From Candidatus Diapherotrites archaeon CG08_land_8_20_14_0_20_34_12 (GTDB taxonomy: Archaea; Iainarchaeota; Iainarchaeia; Iainarchaeales; 0-14-0-20-34-12): 35,266 nt of DNA. The position numbers and the translations under genes are program-made. Location of the stretch: NCBI GenBank assembly GCA_002779065.1, contig PEXL01000033.1, positions 1 to 35,266 of the forward strand, read 5' to 3'. Numbering within the stretch: the stretch's first letter is position 1; each line of letters opens with the position of its first letter. This document shows positions 1-7,612 of the stretch, piece after piece. A model generated the notes under the pieces. It was not told the DNA's origin. It worked only from the letters and a program-made list of their open reading frames with translations, and did not search any database.

Positions 1-18
1 TTCAGTTATGCCTGTCAT
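1..18 (-). CDS. 5' end of a leftward gene cut by the window edge
   Basis: Only the first six codons (MTGITE) are inside the window. The start is supported by a strong Shine-Dalgarno site (GGAGG on the minus strand at 31-27) eight bases before the ATG at 18-16. The product cannot be identified. It follows the purE-purC-purB-like block on the same strand but is separated from it by about 190 bases that hold a structured leader, so it may have its own promoter and regulation. Confidence 0.5.
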
Positions 19-150
19 TTTACAATCCTCCGTTTTTGATTGTGTTATATTTTAGCGCATGCTTCTTGCTTGTTTCAAGAATAGGTGAAAAACGATTAGA
101 AATAGTTTTCAGGGCTATTATTGCTAAAGCTGTATTGCATGCTAAACAAC
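19..150 (-). promoter_or_regulatory. Structured untranslated leader of the left-edge gene
   Basis: No convincing ORF is seen here. The arms at 51-62 and 137-146 pair over ten bases, with a two-base GC bulge in the left arm, and so close a domain of about 75 bases. Inside it, 63-68 pairs with 76-81 to form a six-base-pair hairpin. A TATA-like TTTAAAT element lies near 174-182 on the minus strand and could start a transcript that includes this domain. A long folded leader before a strong Shine-Dalgarno site suggests a cis-regulatory RNA. I do not recognise a known riboswitch class. Confidence 0.3.
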
Positions 151-208
151 TGTAATATTGCTGTGTAAAAGAGTATTTAAACCTATTTCGAGCTTTAAAT
201 CGCTTGAA

Positions 209-1039
209 TTATTGATTAACCAATAGTTTGATTACTTGAACGGTTTCTTTTTCAAGATCTTTTAGATTCAAAGTATTATTGTGAATAACAGCGTCAGTCA
301 TCTGCAATACATATGCAAGGCCCTTTTCTTTCAAATCTTGTTCGTCACGCTTGAAAAAATCATGATACCTTACCGGATCCATATTCGATCTTCTGTGAAA
401 GCGAACATGCTTGCTGGCCCGAACCTCAATCAAAATAAAATCCTTAACCTTACTTTTAAGAAAATTGACGTCCTCAGGGCTTCTCAAGCCGCTCAAAACA
501 AAATTCTCCGAATCGCTTTTCTTGATTAAGTCAAACATATGTTTCGCAAGGAATTCTTTGCCATTCTTTTTCCTAAGTTCATTAGCAACTTCGCTGAAAT
601 TCATTTTATTTTCTTCTAAATTTCTTTTCTTCAATTCAGGCAATAAAATCTCAAAAGTAGCTTCCTTAAAGCGCAAGGAATCAGCAGTATTAATTACATC
701 ATTACTTGTCAAGCCTAAATGGATAAATCTTTTTGAATCTTCGGAGACATAATTCCTAATGCAATTTACCAACGCTCTTATGTCATGCTTTATTTTGTCC
801 TCTTCAGTATAAACCTCTTTCGCAGTAATTTTCTCAATTGCTTTTTTGGTTTCATCCACTGCTGTTTGCGAGCACATCTTCCTTTTTGCCAAAGATTTTA
901 CTAAAGCTAATTCAACTTTTGCTTGGTATTTTATGCGGGCATTTTCTGAGAAATATTTTCCAAGGGATTCTTTCAGCTTTTCATTTCTTCCATAATACCT
1001 AAAATCAATCGGGTTTACAAAATCAAAAATGTCTTCCAT
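209..1039 (-). CDS. Chimeric ORF: PurB N-terminal fragment joined to UPF0200 kinase-like C-terminal fragment
   Basis: Residues 1 to about 137 read as the N-terminal part of adenylosuccinate lyase: NPIDFRYYG near residue 9, the KHDIRALV segment near 84, and HLGLTSNDVINTADSLR around 107-123 followed by LLPELKK. Residues from about 138 to 276 instead match my memory of the archaeal UPF0200 (dephospho-CoA-kinase-like) family: VANELRKKNG at 151-160, SGLRSPEDV at 183-191, a VRFHRR stretch near 212, a DPVRYHDFFKRDEQD box at 221-235 and a TDAVIHN strand near 248. The lyase part lacks the later catalytic histidine and the mobile serine loop (GSS-type signature). The kinase part lacks its P-loop. Full PurB is about 450 residues and UPF0200 about 180. 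The frame is uninterrupted across the junction at about nucleotide 625. It lies 20 bases after purC, where purB is expected, with a GGTG Shine-Dalgarno. It could be a deletion-generated chimera, a pseudogene, or an assembly join. Confidence 0.75.
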   Translation of the reverse strand: MEDIFDFVNPIDFRYYGRNEKLKESLGKYFSENARIKYQAKVELALVKSLAKRKMCSQTAVDETKKAIEKITAKEVYTEEDKIKHDIRALVNCIRNYVSEDSKRFIHLGLTSNDVINTADSLRFKEATFEILLPELKKRNLEENKMNFSEVANELRKKNGKEFLAKHMFDLIKKSDSENFVLSGLRSPEDVNFLKSKVKDFILIEVRASKHVRFHRRSNMDPVRYHDFFKRDEQDLKEKGLAYVLQMTDAVIHNNTLNLKDLEKETVQVIKLLVNQ

Positions 1040-1059
1040 TTTTACACCATCAACATAAT

Positions 1060-2007
1060 TTATTTTTTAGGCATTTTATCTAAGAATGCCTGATAATCTT
1101 CCACCACTTTTCCAATTTTTGGGGCACCCCATATCTTTGAGCCTGTCCAGGCTTCTGCAACTGCTTTGTACATATTGGAAACTATTGTAATTAATTCTTT
1201 TGGAAGCCTTGGCGGCTTTGCTAGTTTACCTTTTTTCATGTATTCCTCCTTCCAAGGCGTCTGGTTGTAATAATCCCTAAGCACCTGCTTGCTCAAATGT
1301 ATCCCATTGTACAAAAACCTGTTTTCATCAAGTGTACCCAAAACATCAACAATCATCAATTCCCCTTTTGCATCCCTGCCAAATTCAACCTTGCCATCAG
1401 CATGCTCCAAGCCAAGAGATTCTGCTTTTTCTGTCAGGAATTCATTTACCTTTAATGCCGTATCCTTCAATTCCTGCATCTTTTCATCCGATAGGCCAGC
1501 CATTTTCTGTGCTTCAGCCCATTTCAAGTAGCGGTCTTTTTCTTCCAACTTCGTGCTGACATCCAAAATTGGCTGTTTTAATTTTGTGCCTTCTTTAGGC
1601 ATTTCATTTAAACCCAAATCCGCCAAGGTAACATCTTTATTTGCCAGCCTTTTAAGCAAGGAAGAGCCGCTTGGCAAGGAATTCCTGAAAATAACCTCTA
1701 GCGGAACAAGGTAATTGCCTTTTTCTTTTGAAAGGTCATGCTTTGCTGGATCTAAAACCCTTACAAGATTGACCTTCATTTCATTATTGTTTATAAGGCT
1801 GATAAAATGGCTTTTAATCCCAAGCTTTTTCAGCTGCCCGAAATTATATGCTGACATTCTGCATAAAGCAGCGCCTTTATCTGGAATTGTATCAGGCATT
1901 TTGCCATAATCAAAAACAGAATAATCATCAGTAAAATAAAAGATGCCTGAACCTTCAGAATTCGCAGAAGGCTTCTCAAGGATCTTCAAATCTTTTACAG
2001 AACCCAT
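1060..2007 (-). CDS. purC: SAICAR synthetase (phosphoribosylaminoimidazole-succinocarboxamide synthase)
   Basis: PurC condenses CAIR with aspartate using ATP to make SAICAR in cytosolic purine synthesis. The N-terminus carries the GSVKDLKI nucleotide-binding start, followed by a FTDDYSVFDYGKMPD segment around residues 25-40 in which the substrate-contacting acidic residues are visible. NSLPSGSSLLKR lies near residue 109, and a conserved EFGRDAKGELMIVDV strand pair, where metal-binding acids sit in this family, near 208-222. The C-terminus has the LSKQVLRDYY helix. The length of 315 residues fits the longer archaeal/eukaryote-like PurC form. It sits between purE (51-base gap) and the purB-like chimera (20-base gap) in a leftward operon. 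I see no clear Shine-Dalgarno before the ATG. Confidence 0.93.
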   Translation of the reverse strand: MGSVKDLKILEKPSANSEGSGIFYFTDDYSVFDYGKMPDTIPDKGAALCRMSAYNFGQLKKLGIKSHFISLINNNEMKVNLVRVLDPAKHDLSKEKGNYLVPLEVIFRNSLPSGSSLLKRLANKDVTLADLGLNEMPKEGTKLKQPILDVSTKLEEKDRYLKWAEAQKMAGLSDEKMQELKDTALKVNEFLTEKAESLGLEHADGKVEFGRDAKGELMIVDVLGTLDENRFLYNGIHLSKQVLRDYYNQTPWKEEYMKKGKLAKPPRLPKELITIVSNMYKAVAEAWTGSKIWGAPKIGKVVEDYQAFLDKMPKK

Positions 2008-2058
2008 AGTAGAAAGATTAGAGAAATAGGTATTTTAATGCTTACTTGCACATAGCCA

Positions 2059-2784
2059 TCATGTTTGCTTTAATAGTTTTATTGCTGCCAAGGCAGCATT
2101 ATCCCCCCTATTCAGCCCTAACCACAAACCATTCTTCGTAAGCTCCAACAATTTTAGCGAATCTTTTTCATTGCTATCAAGTTTCACCGGGATAAACAAA
2201 ACGAATTTGCCCTTGTTGTCTACTGTTTTAGTTTTTTCTAATTCTAGAAAGTCCAGGTAAATTGCATCCTTTTCTTTGTAATCTGCTTCAGTAATTGTTT
2301 CGAATGGAATTTTTTCATTGTTTAATTTTTCTTCTGCCTTTTTAATTGCATTCTGAATTGCCATAGCATTGCTTCTTCTCACTAAAACAATCTTTGAAAA
2401 TTTGCTTTTGAAAATCAGTTCAGCATACTCTGCTGCAACTTTTGAAGCATTTATCCCTGTGCCCAAAACAGGGATTCCAGAAGGCATCTGGTGTGTGCTT
2501 AATAATGCATCTAAACCAGAATAATTTGCTGAAACCGGGATTCCTATGACAGTTGCATCACAATGCAAAGCAAGGAAACCTGGCAAAGCTGATGATAAAC
2601 CCGCCCCGGCTATTATTAATTTTGGGTTTTCAATAGATAAATATTCTATCAATTGCTTTGGTTCCCTATGCGCGGAAAAGGTCTTTAATGTGCTTGGCAC
2701 TTTCCTTTCTTTCAACTCCTTGAAAACAGATTCATAAACCTCAAAATCCGACTTTGAACCAAATATTATGTAAACTTTATCCAT
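2059..2784 (-). CDS. purE: PurE-like AIR carboxylase/CAIR mutase with a second degenerate PurE-like domain
   Basis: Residues 1-130 form a PurE domain: GSKSD at 9-13 (phosphate-binding loop), SAHR at 37-40 with the catalytic histidine, the AGAGLSSALPG loop at 59-69 and GIPV at 81-84. Single-domain PurE is about 160 residues, but this protein has 241. The remaining 110 residues end in FIPV near 197 and DNAALAAIKLL at 228-238, which copies the usual PurE C-terminal NAALLA helix, yet this half has no GSxSD or SAHR motif. I read it as a fused, catalytically degenerate second copy, a layout I recall for some archaeal PurE proteins. It is the first gene of the leftward purE-purC-purB-like block, with a GGGTGA Shine-Dalgarno just before the ATG. 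Confidence 0.87.
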   Translation of the reverse strand: MDKVYIIFGSKSDFEVYESVFKELKERKVPSTLKTFSAHREPKQLIEYLSIENPKLIIAGAGLSSALPGFLALHCDATVIGIPVSANYSGLDALLSTHQMPSGIPVLGTGINASKVAAEYAELIFKSKFSKIVLVRRSNAMAIQNAIKKAEEKLNNEKIPFETITEADYKEKDAIYLDFLELEKTKTVDNKGKFVLFIPVKLDSNEKDSLKLLELTKNGLWLGLNRGDNAALAAIKLLKQT

Positions 2785-2882
2785 ACTTTCACCCTTTCAA
2801 AAACAAAGAATAATTCAACATATTAATAAGACATTTTGTGTTTATAAAACTAATTAGGTCATTTATCCAAAATAGGGAAAAC

Positions 2883-4172
2883 ATGAAGCATAATGCATCT
2901 TGGCAATATCTTAACGTTTTAGAAGGCAAAGGCATAAGGTTAGGGCTTGACAGAATGGAAAAAGCCCTTGAATTTGTGCCTTTGAAGAAAATGCTAGTCA
3001 TTAAAGTAGCCGGAACAAATGGAAAAGGCTCCTGTGCCTGCCTGCTTGCAAAAATTTTTGAAAAAACAGGATATAAAACTGGTTTGTACCTAAGCCCACA
3101 CATTGTAGATTTTGGGGAAAGGATACAAATTAATGGAAAATACATTGCAAAAAAAGAATTGGATAAAAGAATTTTAGAATTAAAAACCCTTCTTGAAAAA
3201 AACTCCCTGGAATTAAGCTACTTTGAATTTCTGACATTGCTTGCATTAAAATATTTTTCAGATAAAAATTGCGAAGCAATTATTCTTGAAATTGGATTGG
3301 GGGGAAGGTTAGATGCAACAAACGTAATGAAAGCAGGATATTCTGCAATTACGTCTGTTTCTTTAGAACACAAACAGATACTTGGGGATACATTATGGAA
3401 AATTGCCAGGGAAAAAGCAGGGATAATTGATGAAAATGCAAAAATATTTGCTGCTGTTGAAAACAAAGTAGCACTTTCGGAGATAAAAAATAAATGCAAG
3501 GGGGAAAAGGCAGAATTGTTTGTTTATGGAAATGATTTTTTATGCAAAAACCCGCGGATGATACTTGAAGAAATGAATTTTGATTTTTGCTGGAAGAAAA
3601 AATCACAAAATCTGGAAGATTTTAAAAATATTAAACTCTCCTTGGTTGGGGAAAGGCAGTTTGCTAGTGCTGCAATTGCAATTGCAATTGCGCAAACAGC
3701 AGAGATTAAAGAAAATGCAATAAGGAAAGCATTGAAAGAGGCAAAAATAGTTGGCCGCTTTGATATTAGAAGAAGAAAACCATTGCTGATTTTTGACAAT
3801 GCGCACAATCCAGAAGCAATCAGCAATTTGAAACAAACCATCCGACAGATTTTCGGGAATAAAAAAATAATTTTTGTTTTTGGGGTTTCTGATGACAAAG
3901 AATATAAGAAAATGCTAAATGATATTTTACCGGTTGCAAAGAAAATTTATTTTACACAGGCAAAATACCGTGGTTTAGATATGGAAATCCTGCAGGAAGA
4001 GATTGAAAAAATTGCCAAAAAGAAGATTGATTTGGTTTTGGAGAAAAATGTAAAAAAAGCAGTTAAAAAAGCTGTGAAAGAGGCAAAAAAAGATGATGTT
4101 GTGCTTGTTTGCGGCAGTTGTTTTGTTGTCGGAGAAGCTCTTGCGAAGAAAAATGTGAGGCATTCTAATTAG
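2883..4172 (+). CDS. folC: FolC-type folylpolyglutamate/dihydrofolate synthase (Mur ligase family)
   Basis: This is an ATP-dependent amide ligase that adds glutamate to folate-like substrates in the cytosol. From the ATG at 2883 the protein has 429 residues, the usual FolC length. Motifs are the P-loop VAGTNGKGS at 42-50, YLSPHI near residue 74, LEIGLGGRLDATN in the middle (metal-binding region), and the Mur-family FDNAHNPEA box with a following VFGVSDDKE strand in the second domain. An upstream GTG at 2838 is in frame, but the family start and a nearby GGG-containing site favour 2883. It diverges from purE across about 100 bases. In an archaeon the actual substrate could be a folate, pterin or other polyglutamylated cofactor. 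Its last four bases overlap the convergent next gene. Confidence 0.88.
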   Translation: MKHNASWQYLNVLEGKGIRLGLDRMEKALEFVPLKKMLVIKVAGTNGKGSCACLLAKIFEKTGYKTGLYLSPHIVDFGERIQINGKYIAKKELDKRILELKTLLEKNSLELSYFEFLTLLALKYFSDKNCEAIILEIGLGGRLDATNVMKAGYSAITSVSLEHKQILGDTLWKIAREKAGIIDENAKIFAAVENKVALSEIKNKCKGEKAELFVYGNDFLCKNPRMILEEMNFDFCWKKKSQNLEDFKNIKLSLVGERQFASAAIAIAIAQTAEIKENAIRKALKEAKIVGRFDIRRRKPLLIFDNAHNPEAISNLKQTIRQIFGNKKIIFVFGVSDDKEYKKMLNDILPVAKKIYFTQAKYRGLDMEILQEEIEKIAKKKIDLVLEKNVKKAVKKAVKEAKKDDVVLVCGSCFVVGEALAKKNVRHSN

Positions 4173-4900
4173 AATTTAAAAACAATTAAGATTAAAGCAA
4201 CCAAGATTGGTTGATGTATGAAATAAATGAAAAGTGAATGCTTTCCTAAGAAATTTACTGGATTTAAAAATTTGAATTTTGAAAAATCTAATTTTATTTT
4301 TGATTCGCCATTTGGATAAAACTTTTGGCCGGCAAACAAACCGAGCAAAAATATTGGGAACCATTCAAGCAGAGAGAAATAATCAAAAGCGGGAAGATAA
4401 TAATTCGGCCAGAGGAATAAAAGATAGGGAAAAGACAGGGAAATTGGCCTAATTAGCTGATAAATCAGAAATATCAGAAAGGCTAACCACAAATTTTTAT
4501 CTTTGAGTTTGATGAAAAAAATTGAAAGGATTATTGAAATGCCAATAAAATGCAGAATCCCAAAATAAATGAAATTATTTGGGAAAACAAAAAATGTGAA
4601 AATTGTAATTAAAAAACCGTAACCAAAAACCTTCAATCCGCGCTTTAAAAAATGCAATTTGTAATCTTCTTTTCTTTTCAAAGTTCTTTCATAGCTGATG
4701 GTTAAACAAATGCCAACAAGAAAAATAAATAAGCCGGCAGTAATTTTCTGGAATAGGCCTAAAAAACCACCGTAAAGTGCAAAATTAGTTATCTTAAAAT
4801 AATTCAGATCCCAAAGCAGATGAAATAGTATCATCATCAGTATTGCTATTCCCCTCAGAAAGTCAAGTTCAAAGAATCTTTCTTTTATTGCCAAATCCAT
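4169..4900 (-). CDS. DUF1624 / heparan-alpha-glucosaminide acetyltransferase-like membrane protein
   Basis: The protein opens with the family's hallmark: an acidic residue, an arginine-glycine turn (ELDFLRGIAI near residues 11-20), a long hydrophobic helix, then FHLLWDL near 26-32. Several further transmembrane helices follow (about seven in 243 residues), and a HSLFIYFIHQP box lies near the C-terminus. Related proteins move acyl groups from acyl-CoA across or at the membrane onto sugars. Here the substrate is unknown, though glycan or lipid modification at the cell envelope is a reasonable guess. It is convergent with folC, overlapping it by four bases, and divergent from the following membrane protein. 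Confidence 0.75.
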   Translation of the reverse strand: MDLAIKERFFELDFLRGIAILMMILFHLLWDLNYFKITNFALYGGFLGLFQKITAGLFIFLVGICLTISYERTLKRKEDYKLHFLKRGLKVFGYGFLITIFTFFVFPNNFIYFGILHFIGISIILSIFFIKLKDKNLWLAFLIFLIYQLIRPISLSFPYLLFLWPNYYLPAFDYFSLLEWFPIFLLGLFAGQKFYPNGESKIKLDFSKFKFLNPVNFLGKHSLFIYFIHQPILVALILIVFKF

Positions 4901-4975
4901 TTTATTAAAGAAGGAGTAAACATTTTTAATTACATTGCTACCAATAGTTTTTACTAAAAAATAAGGGGGATATCA

Positions 4976-5680
4976 ATGAATATTAAGGAATTTTTTACAA
5001 CAAAAAGGATTCTTTTCATTCTGATGTTTGCAGTACTTGCATTCATAGGGGACAGAATAAATTATTCACAACTTTTAGGGATGGATAAGCAATACTTTAC
5101 CTTCTTTCAATTTTTTGGGCCTTTGCCAGCTGCTTTCCTAGGGCCATTTGTAGGGATATTAGCAATAGCGATAGCACAAATTGCAAATTTCATATTGCTT
5201 GGAAAGGCATTTGAGATTGTGAATATAATAAGGCTGGCTCCAATGTTGTTTGCCGCATATTACTTCGGGACAACAAGCAAAAACAAAATTAGCGCAATAA
5301 TCCCTGTAATCTCCATGGCTGCTTTTATGTTGCATCCTGTTGGGCAGCAAGCATGGATTTTCAGCTTAATGTGGCTTGTTCCATTATTCGCAAAATTCTC
5401 AAACAGGTTATTCCTAAAATCATTAGGGACAACATTCACTGCACATGCAATTGGCAGTGCTTTGTGGATCTGGACAATCCCAAGCACTCCTGAATTCTGG
5501 ATTTTATTAATACCAATAGCTTTGGCTGAAAGAATAGCATTCGCTTTAGGAATTACTGTCAGCTATGTTGGAATTAACACAATCCTAAACAGGTTTGGAA
5601 CATTCGCAAAAGCTGTTGAATTGAACATAGATAGAAGATATGTTCTTTCAAAGAATTTACTTTTGGGAATTAAATTATAA
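4976..5680 (+). CDS. Six-helix integral membrane protein, possibly ECF S-component-like
   Basis: The 234-residue protein has about six hydrophobic helices, short loops and no soluble domain. A PLPAAFLGPFVGILAIAIAQ helix near residues 50-69 and a FTAHAIGSALWIW segment near 153-165 resemble the small vitamin-binding S subunits of energy-coupling-factor transporters in general style, but I recognise no specificity motif, and no ECF ATPase or T component lies nearby. The ATG is preceded by an AGGGGG Shine-Dalgarno. It is a stand-alone unit, followed by a bidirectional terminator-like hairpin. Treat the transporter idea as weak. Confidence 0.6.
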   Translation: MNIKEFFTTKRILFILMFAVLAFIGDRINYSQLLGMDKQYFTFFQFFGPLPAAFLGPFVGILAIAIAQIANFILLGKAFEIVNIIRLAPMLFAAYYFGTTSKNKISAIIPVISMAAFMLHPVGQQAWIFSLMWLVPLFAKFSNRLFLKSLGTTFTAHAIGSALWIWTIPSTPEFWILLIPIALAERIAFALGITVSYVGINTILNRFGTFAKAVELNIDRRYVLSKNLLLGIKL

Positions 5681-5696
5681 AGTAAAAAATCAGATA

Positions 5697-5728
5697 AGAA
5701 AGGGCTTTTTGCCTTTTCTTTTTTTCTA
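5697..5728. terminator. Bidirectional terminator-like hairpin between convergent genes
   Basis: AAAGGGC and GCCTTTT pair around a five-T loop, with one G-T wobble, and are followed by a run of T on the plus strand. It lies between the ends of two converging genes. Its 3' edge overlaps the stop codon of the flavoprotein gene. Confidence 0.5.
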
Positions 5729-6265
5729 TTTTTTAACCAAAAGGGCATCAGCAAATTTCTCAATTTCTTTTTGCAATTTATGGTTTTTTGCAAAATCAGC
5801 GCTATGTTCTGCAAGTAGAATCTTAGAATTTAGAACAACCATTTTGTGAATCCTGCAGAATTCTTTCAAATTGGCAAGGCACAGTTTTGGGGATTTTCCG
5901 GAAGATGCACTGATAACAAGCAAGGCTGTTTTTTTATTTTTAAAATCATGATTGCAATAATATGGATTTGTCCTGTCCATGAAATTTTTCATAAGGGCGG
6001 AAACATTGCTGAAATAATTAGGGGTAGCAAGGATTAACAAATCAAATTTCAAAATCTCTTTTTGTATTTCCTGCATTTCATCAAGAACTGCAGGCTTTCC
6101 CGTGTAATATTCATTGGAATCACCTGTGCTGAATTTCAAATTTGTCTTTTTCAAATCTATTAATCTGAAAGAATGCCCTTTCAGCACAAGATGCTTTCCT
6201 AAAAAATTAATTGCAGCATCTGTATTCCCGTGCCTGTGTGAAGCGGAAATTGCCAAAATCTTCAT
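5726..6265 (-). CDS. NAD(P)H-dependent FMN reductase / flavodoxin-like flavoprotein
   Basis: The N-terminus MKILAISASHRHGNTD is the flavodoxin-fold FMN phosphate-binding loop (S-x-R-x-x-N-T). A second FMN-contacting segment, ATPNYFSNVSALMKNFMDR near residues 80-100, is typical of the iron-sulfur flavoprotein/FMN reductase superfamily. The cysteine cluster of true iron-sulfur flavoproteins is absent, so a plain FMN reductase is more likely. The length of 179 residues from the second ATG is normal. An upstream in-frame ATG at 6280 would add five residues that do not fit the family. It diverges from tatD across only 38 bases, so the two promoters must overlap. Confidence 0.83.
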   Translation of the reverse strand: MKILAISASHRHGNTDAAINFLGKHLVLKGHSFRLIDLKKTNLKFSTGDSNEYYTGKPAVLDEMQEIQKEILKFDLLILATPNYFSNVSALMKNFMDRTNPYYCNHDFKNKKTALLVISASSGKSPKLCLANLKEFCRIHKMVVLNSKILLAEHSADFAKNHKLQKEIEKFADALLVKK

Positions 6266-6303
6266 GCAACAATATAACATACCTTCTAAATAAAAGAATT
6301 ACT

Positions 6304-7062
6304 ATGTTAATCGATGCGCATTGCCATGCTTCAATGTTTGAAGATGTTGAAAAAGAATTGCAAAATGCAAAAAAAGCAAATGTTAACTTGTTAATTTCAA
6401 ATTCTGTGGATTTTGAAAGCATGCAAAAGAATATTGAACTGGCAAAAAAATATAAAGAAATTAAAATTCTTTTGGGAATGCACCCTGAAGAAGTCTTAAA
6501 TATGCAGAAAAAAGAAATAGACGAGGCATTTGATTTTATTGAAAAAAACATAAAAGAATGCATTGGCATAGGGGAAACTGGACTTGATTATAAATATGCG
6601 GAAACAAAGGAACAAAAGGAATGGCAAATTGACTGTTTTTCAAGGCATATTGAAATCGCCAAAAAATATGACTTGGCTATAGAAGCACATTCAAGGAGAG
6701 CGCAAAGTGTTGTGCTGAATATGCTAGAAAAAGCAGGGGCAAAGAATGTTTTGCTGCACTGGTTTTATGCAGATACAAAAACAGTAAAAAAAGCTATGTC
6801 TTTGGAATATTTCATTTCAGTCGGGCCCAGCATTATTTCAAATGAATCATTAAAAACAATAATTGAAAATTATCCAATTGAAAAAATACTTTTTGAAACA
6901 GATTGCCCTGCCATATTGTTTAATGGGGAAAGGGTTGATTCAAGCTGGATTCAAAGAGTAGCAAAAAGGGTGGCTGAAATAAAAGGCATTTCTTTTGGGG
7001 AAATAGAAGAGATAACTGAAAACAATGCCAAAAAGCTGTTTGGTACCAAGCTAAATGTATAA
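6304..7062 (+). CDS. TatD-family metal-dependent hydrolase (DNase)
   Basis: This is a TIM-barrel amidohydrolase-fold nuclease of the TatD family. Metal ligands are visible as HxH in IDAHCHA (residues 6 and 8), the glutamate in GIGETGLDY, histidines in IEAHSRR and LLHWF, and the aspartate in FETDCPA near the C-terminus. The length of 252 residues from the ATG at 6304 is normal. The frame remains open upstream to 6211, but that extension overlaps the divergent flavoprotein start and has no family match. The final codons overlap an upstream start of the next ORF. Family members act in DNA repair or decay, and the exact substrate is not set by sequence alone. Confidence 0.88.
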   Translation: MLIDAHCHASMFEDVEKELQNAKKANVNLLISNSVDFESMQKNIELAKKYKEIKILLGMHPEEVLNMQKKEIDEAFDFIEKNIKECIGIGETGLDYKYAETKEQKEWQIDCFSRHIEIAKKYDLAIEAHSRRAQSVVLNMLEKAGAKNVLLHWFYADTKTVKKAMSLEYFISVGPSIISNESLKTIIENYPIEKILFETDCPAILFNGERVDSSWIQRVAKRVAEIKGISFGEIEEITENNAKKLFGTKLNV

Positions 7063-7099
7063 AAAGGTTTGGCACAAAGTAAGGTTAGGGGAGCAGAAC

Positions 7100-7579
7100 A
7101 TGTTAAGCCTTTCATTATTAGTCATAGCAGGGGCATTGGTTGCAGCAAACGGCGTTTTTTACTTCAAAGGAAGAGTATCAAAAAAACAGAATAGGAATGC
7201 AGTAATTGTTGCCGATAACAACACAACTATTTATACTAAAGATCCTACTTTCAAAAGTTTTTCAAACCCCTATATTTATCTGGATAGAAAAACAAATATG
7301 ATGCACAAGAAGTTACAGAGAATGGAACAGCAATTAGTTGGAATAAACCTAAACGGCAATGGAAATGGTTATGTTAAATTAAACACTGATGTTTACAGGA
7401 AGATTGAACGCTTGGAAGATTTCAAGAGGGATACGGAGATAGAAATAAGGGCAATAAAGGATATGCTTGAAGAATCAGGGCAATTACAACTGGCAAAATC
7501 AGCAAAACAAGTTGTTTTGGATAAATCTGTAGAAGATAAAATCAGGGCATTGGCATTTAATTCTGAAAAAAGAAAATAA
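7100..7579 (+). CDS. Membrane-anchored coiled-coil protein of unknown function
   Basis: I do not recognise a family. From the ATG at 7100, preceded by a GGGGAG Shine-Dalgarno, the protein has 159 residues: one N-terminal transmembrane helix (MLSLSLLVIAGALVAANGV), a polar linker, and two helical stretches rich in K, E, L and M (around residues 62-80 and 105-150) that look like coiled coils. It would sit in the membrane with a cytoplasmic or external helical tail. It follows tatD by 37 bases and may be co-transcribed with it. The frame could also start at 7055, overlapping tatD, but the Shine-Dalgarno and hydrophobic start favour 7100. Confidence 0.7.
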   Translation: MLSLSLLVIAGALVAANGVFYFKGRVSKKQNRNAVIVADNNTTIYTKDPTFKSFSNPYIYLDRKTNMMHKKLQRMEQQLVGINLNGNGNGYVKLNTDVYRKIERLEDFKRDTEIEIRAIKDMLEESGQLQLAKSAKQVVLDKSVEDKIRALAFNSEKRK

Positions 7580-7612
7580 TCTATTTAATTTTAATAAATT
7601 AATAATTCTAAA

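Noticed and set aside
2789..3145. 118-codon leftward frame over the start of folC
   Set aside because: It is antisense to the P-loop region of FolC and has no family features.
6207..6569. 120-codon leftward frame over tatD
   Set aside because: It overlaps the catalytic region of TatD on the other strand and is low in complexity.
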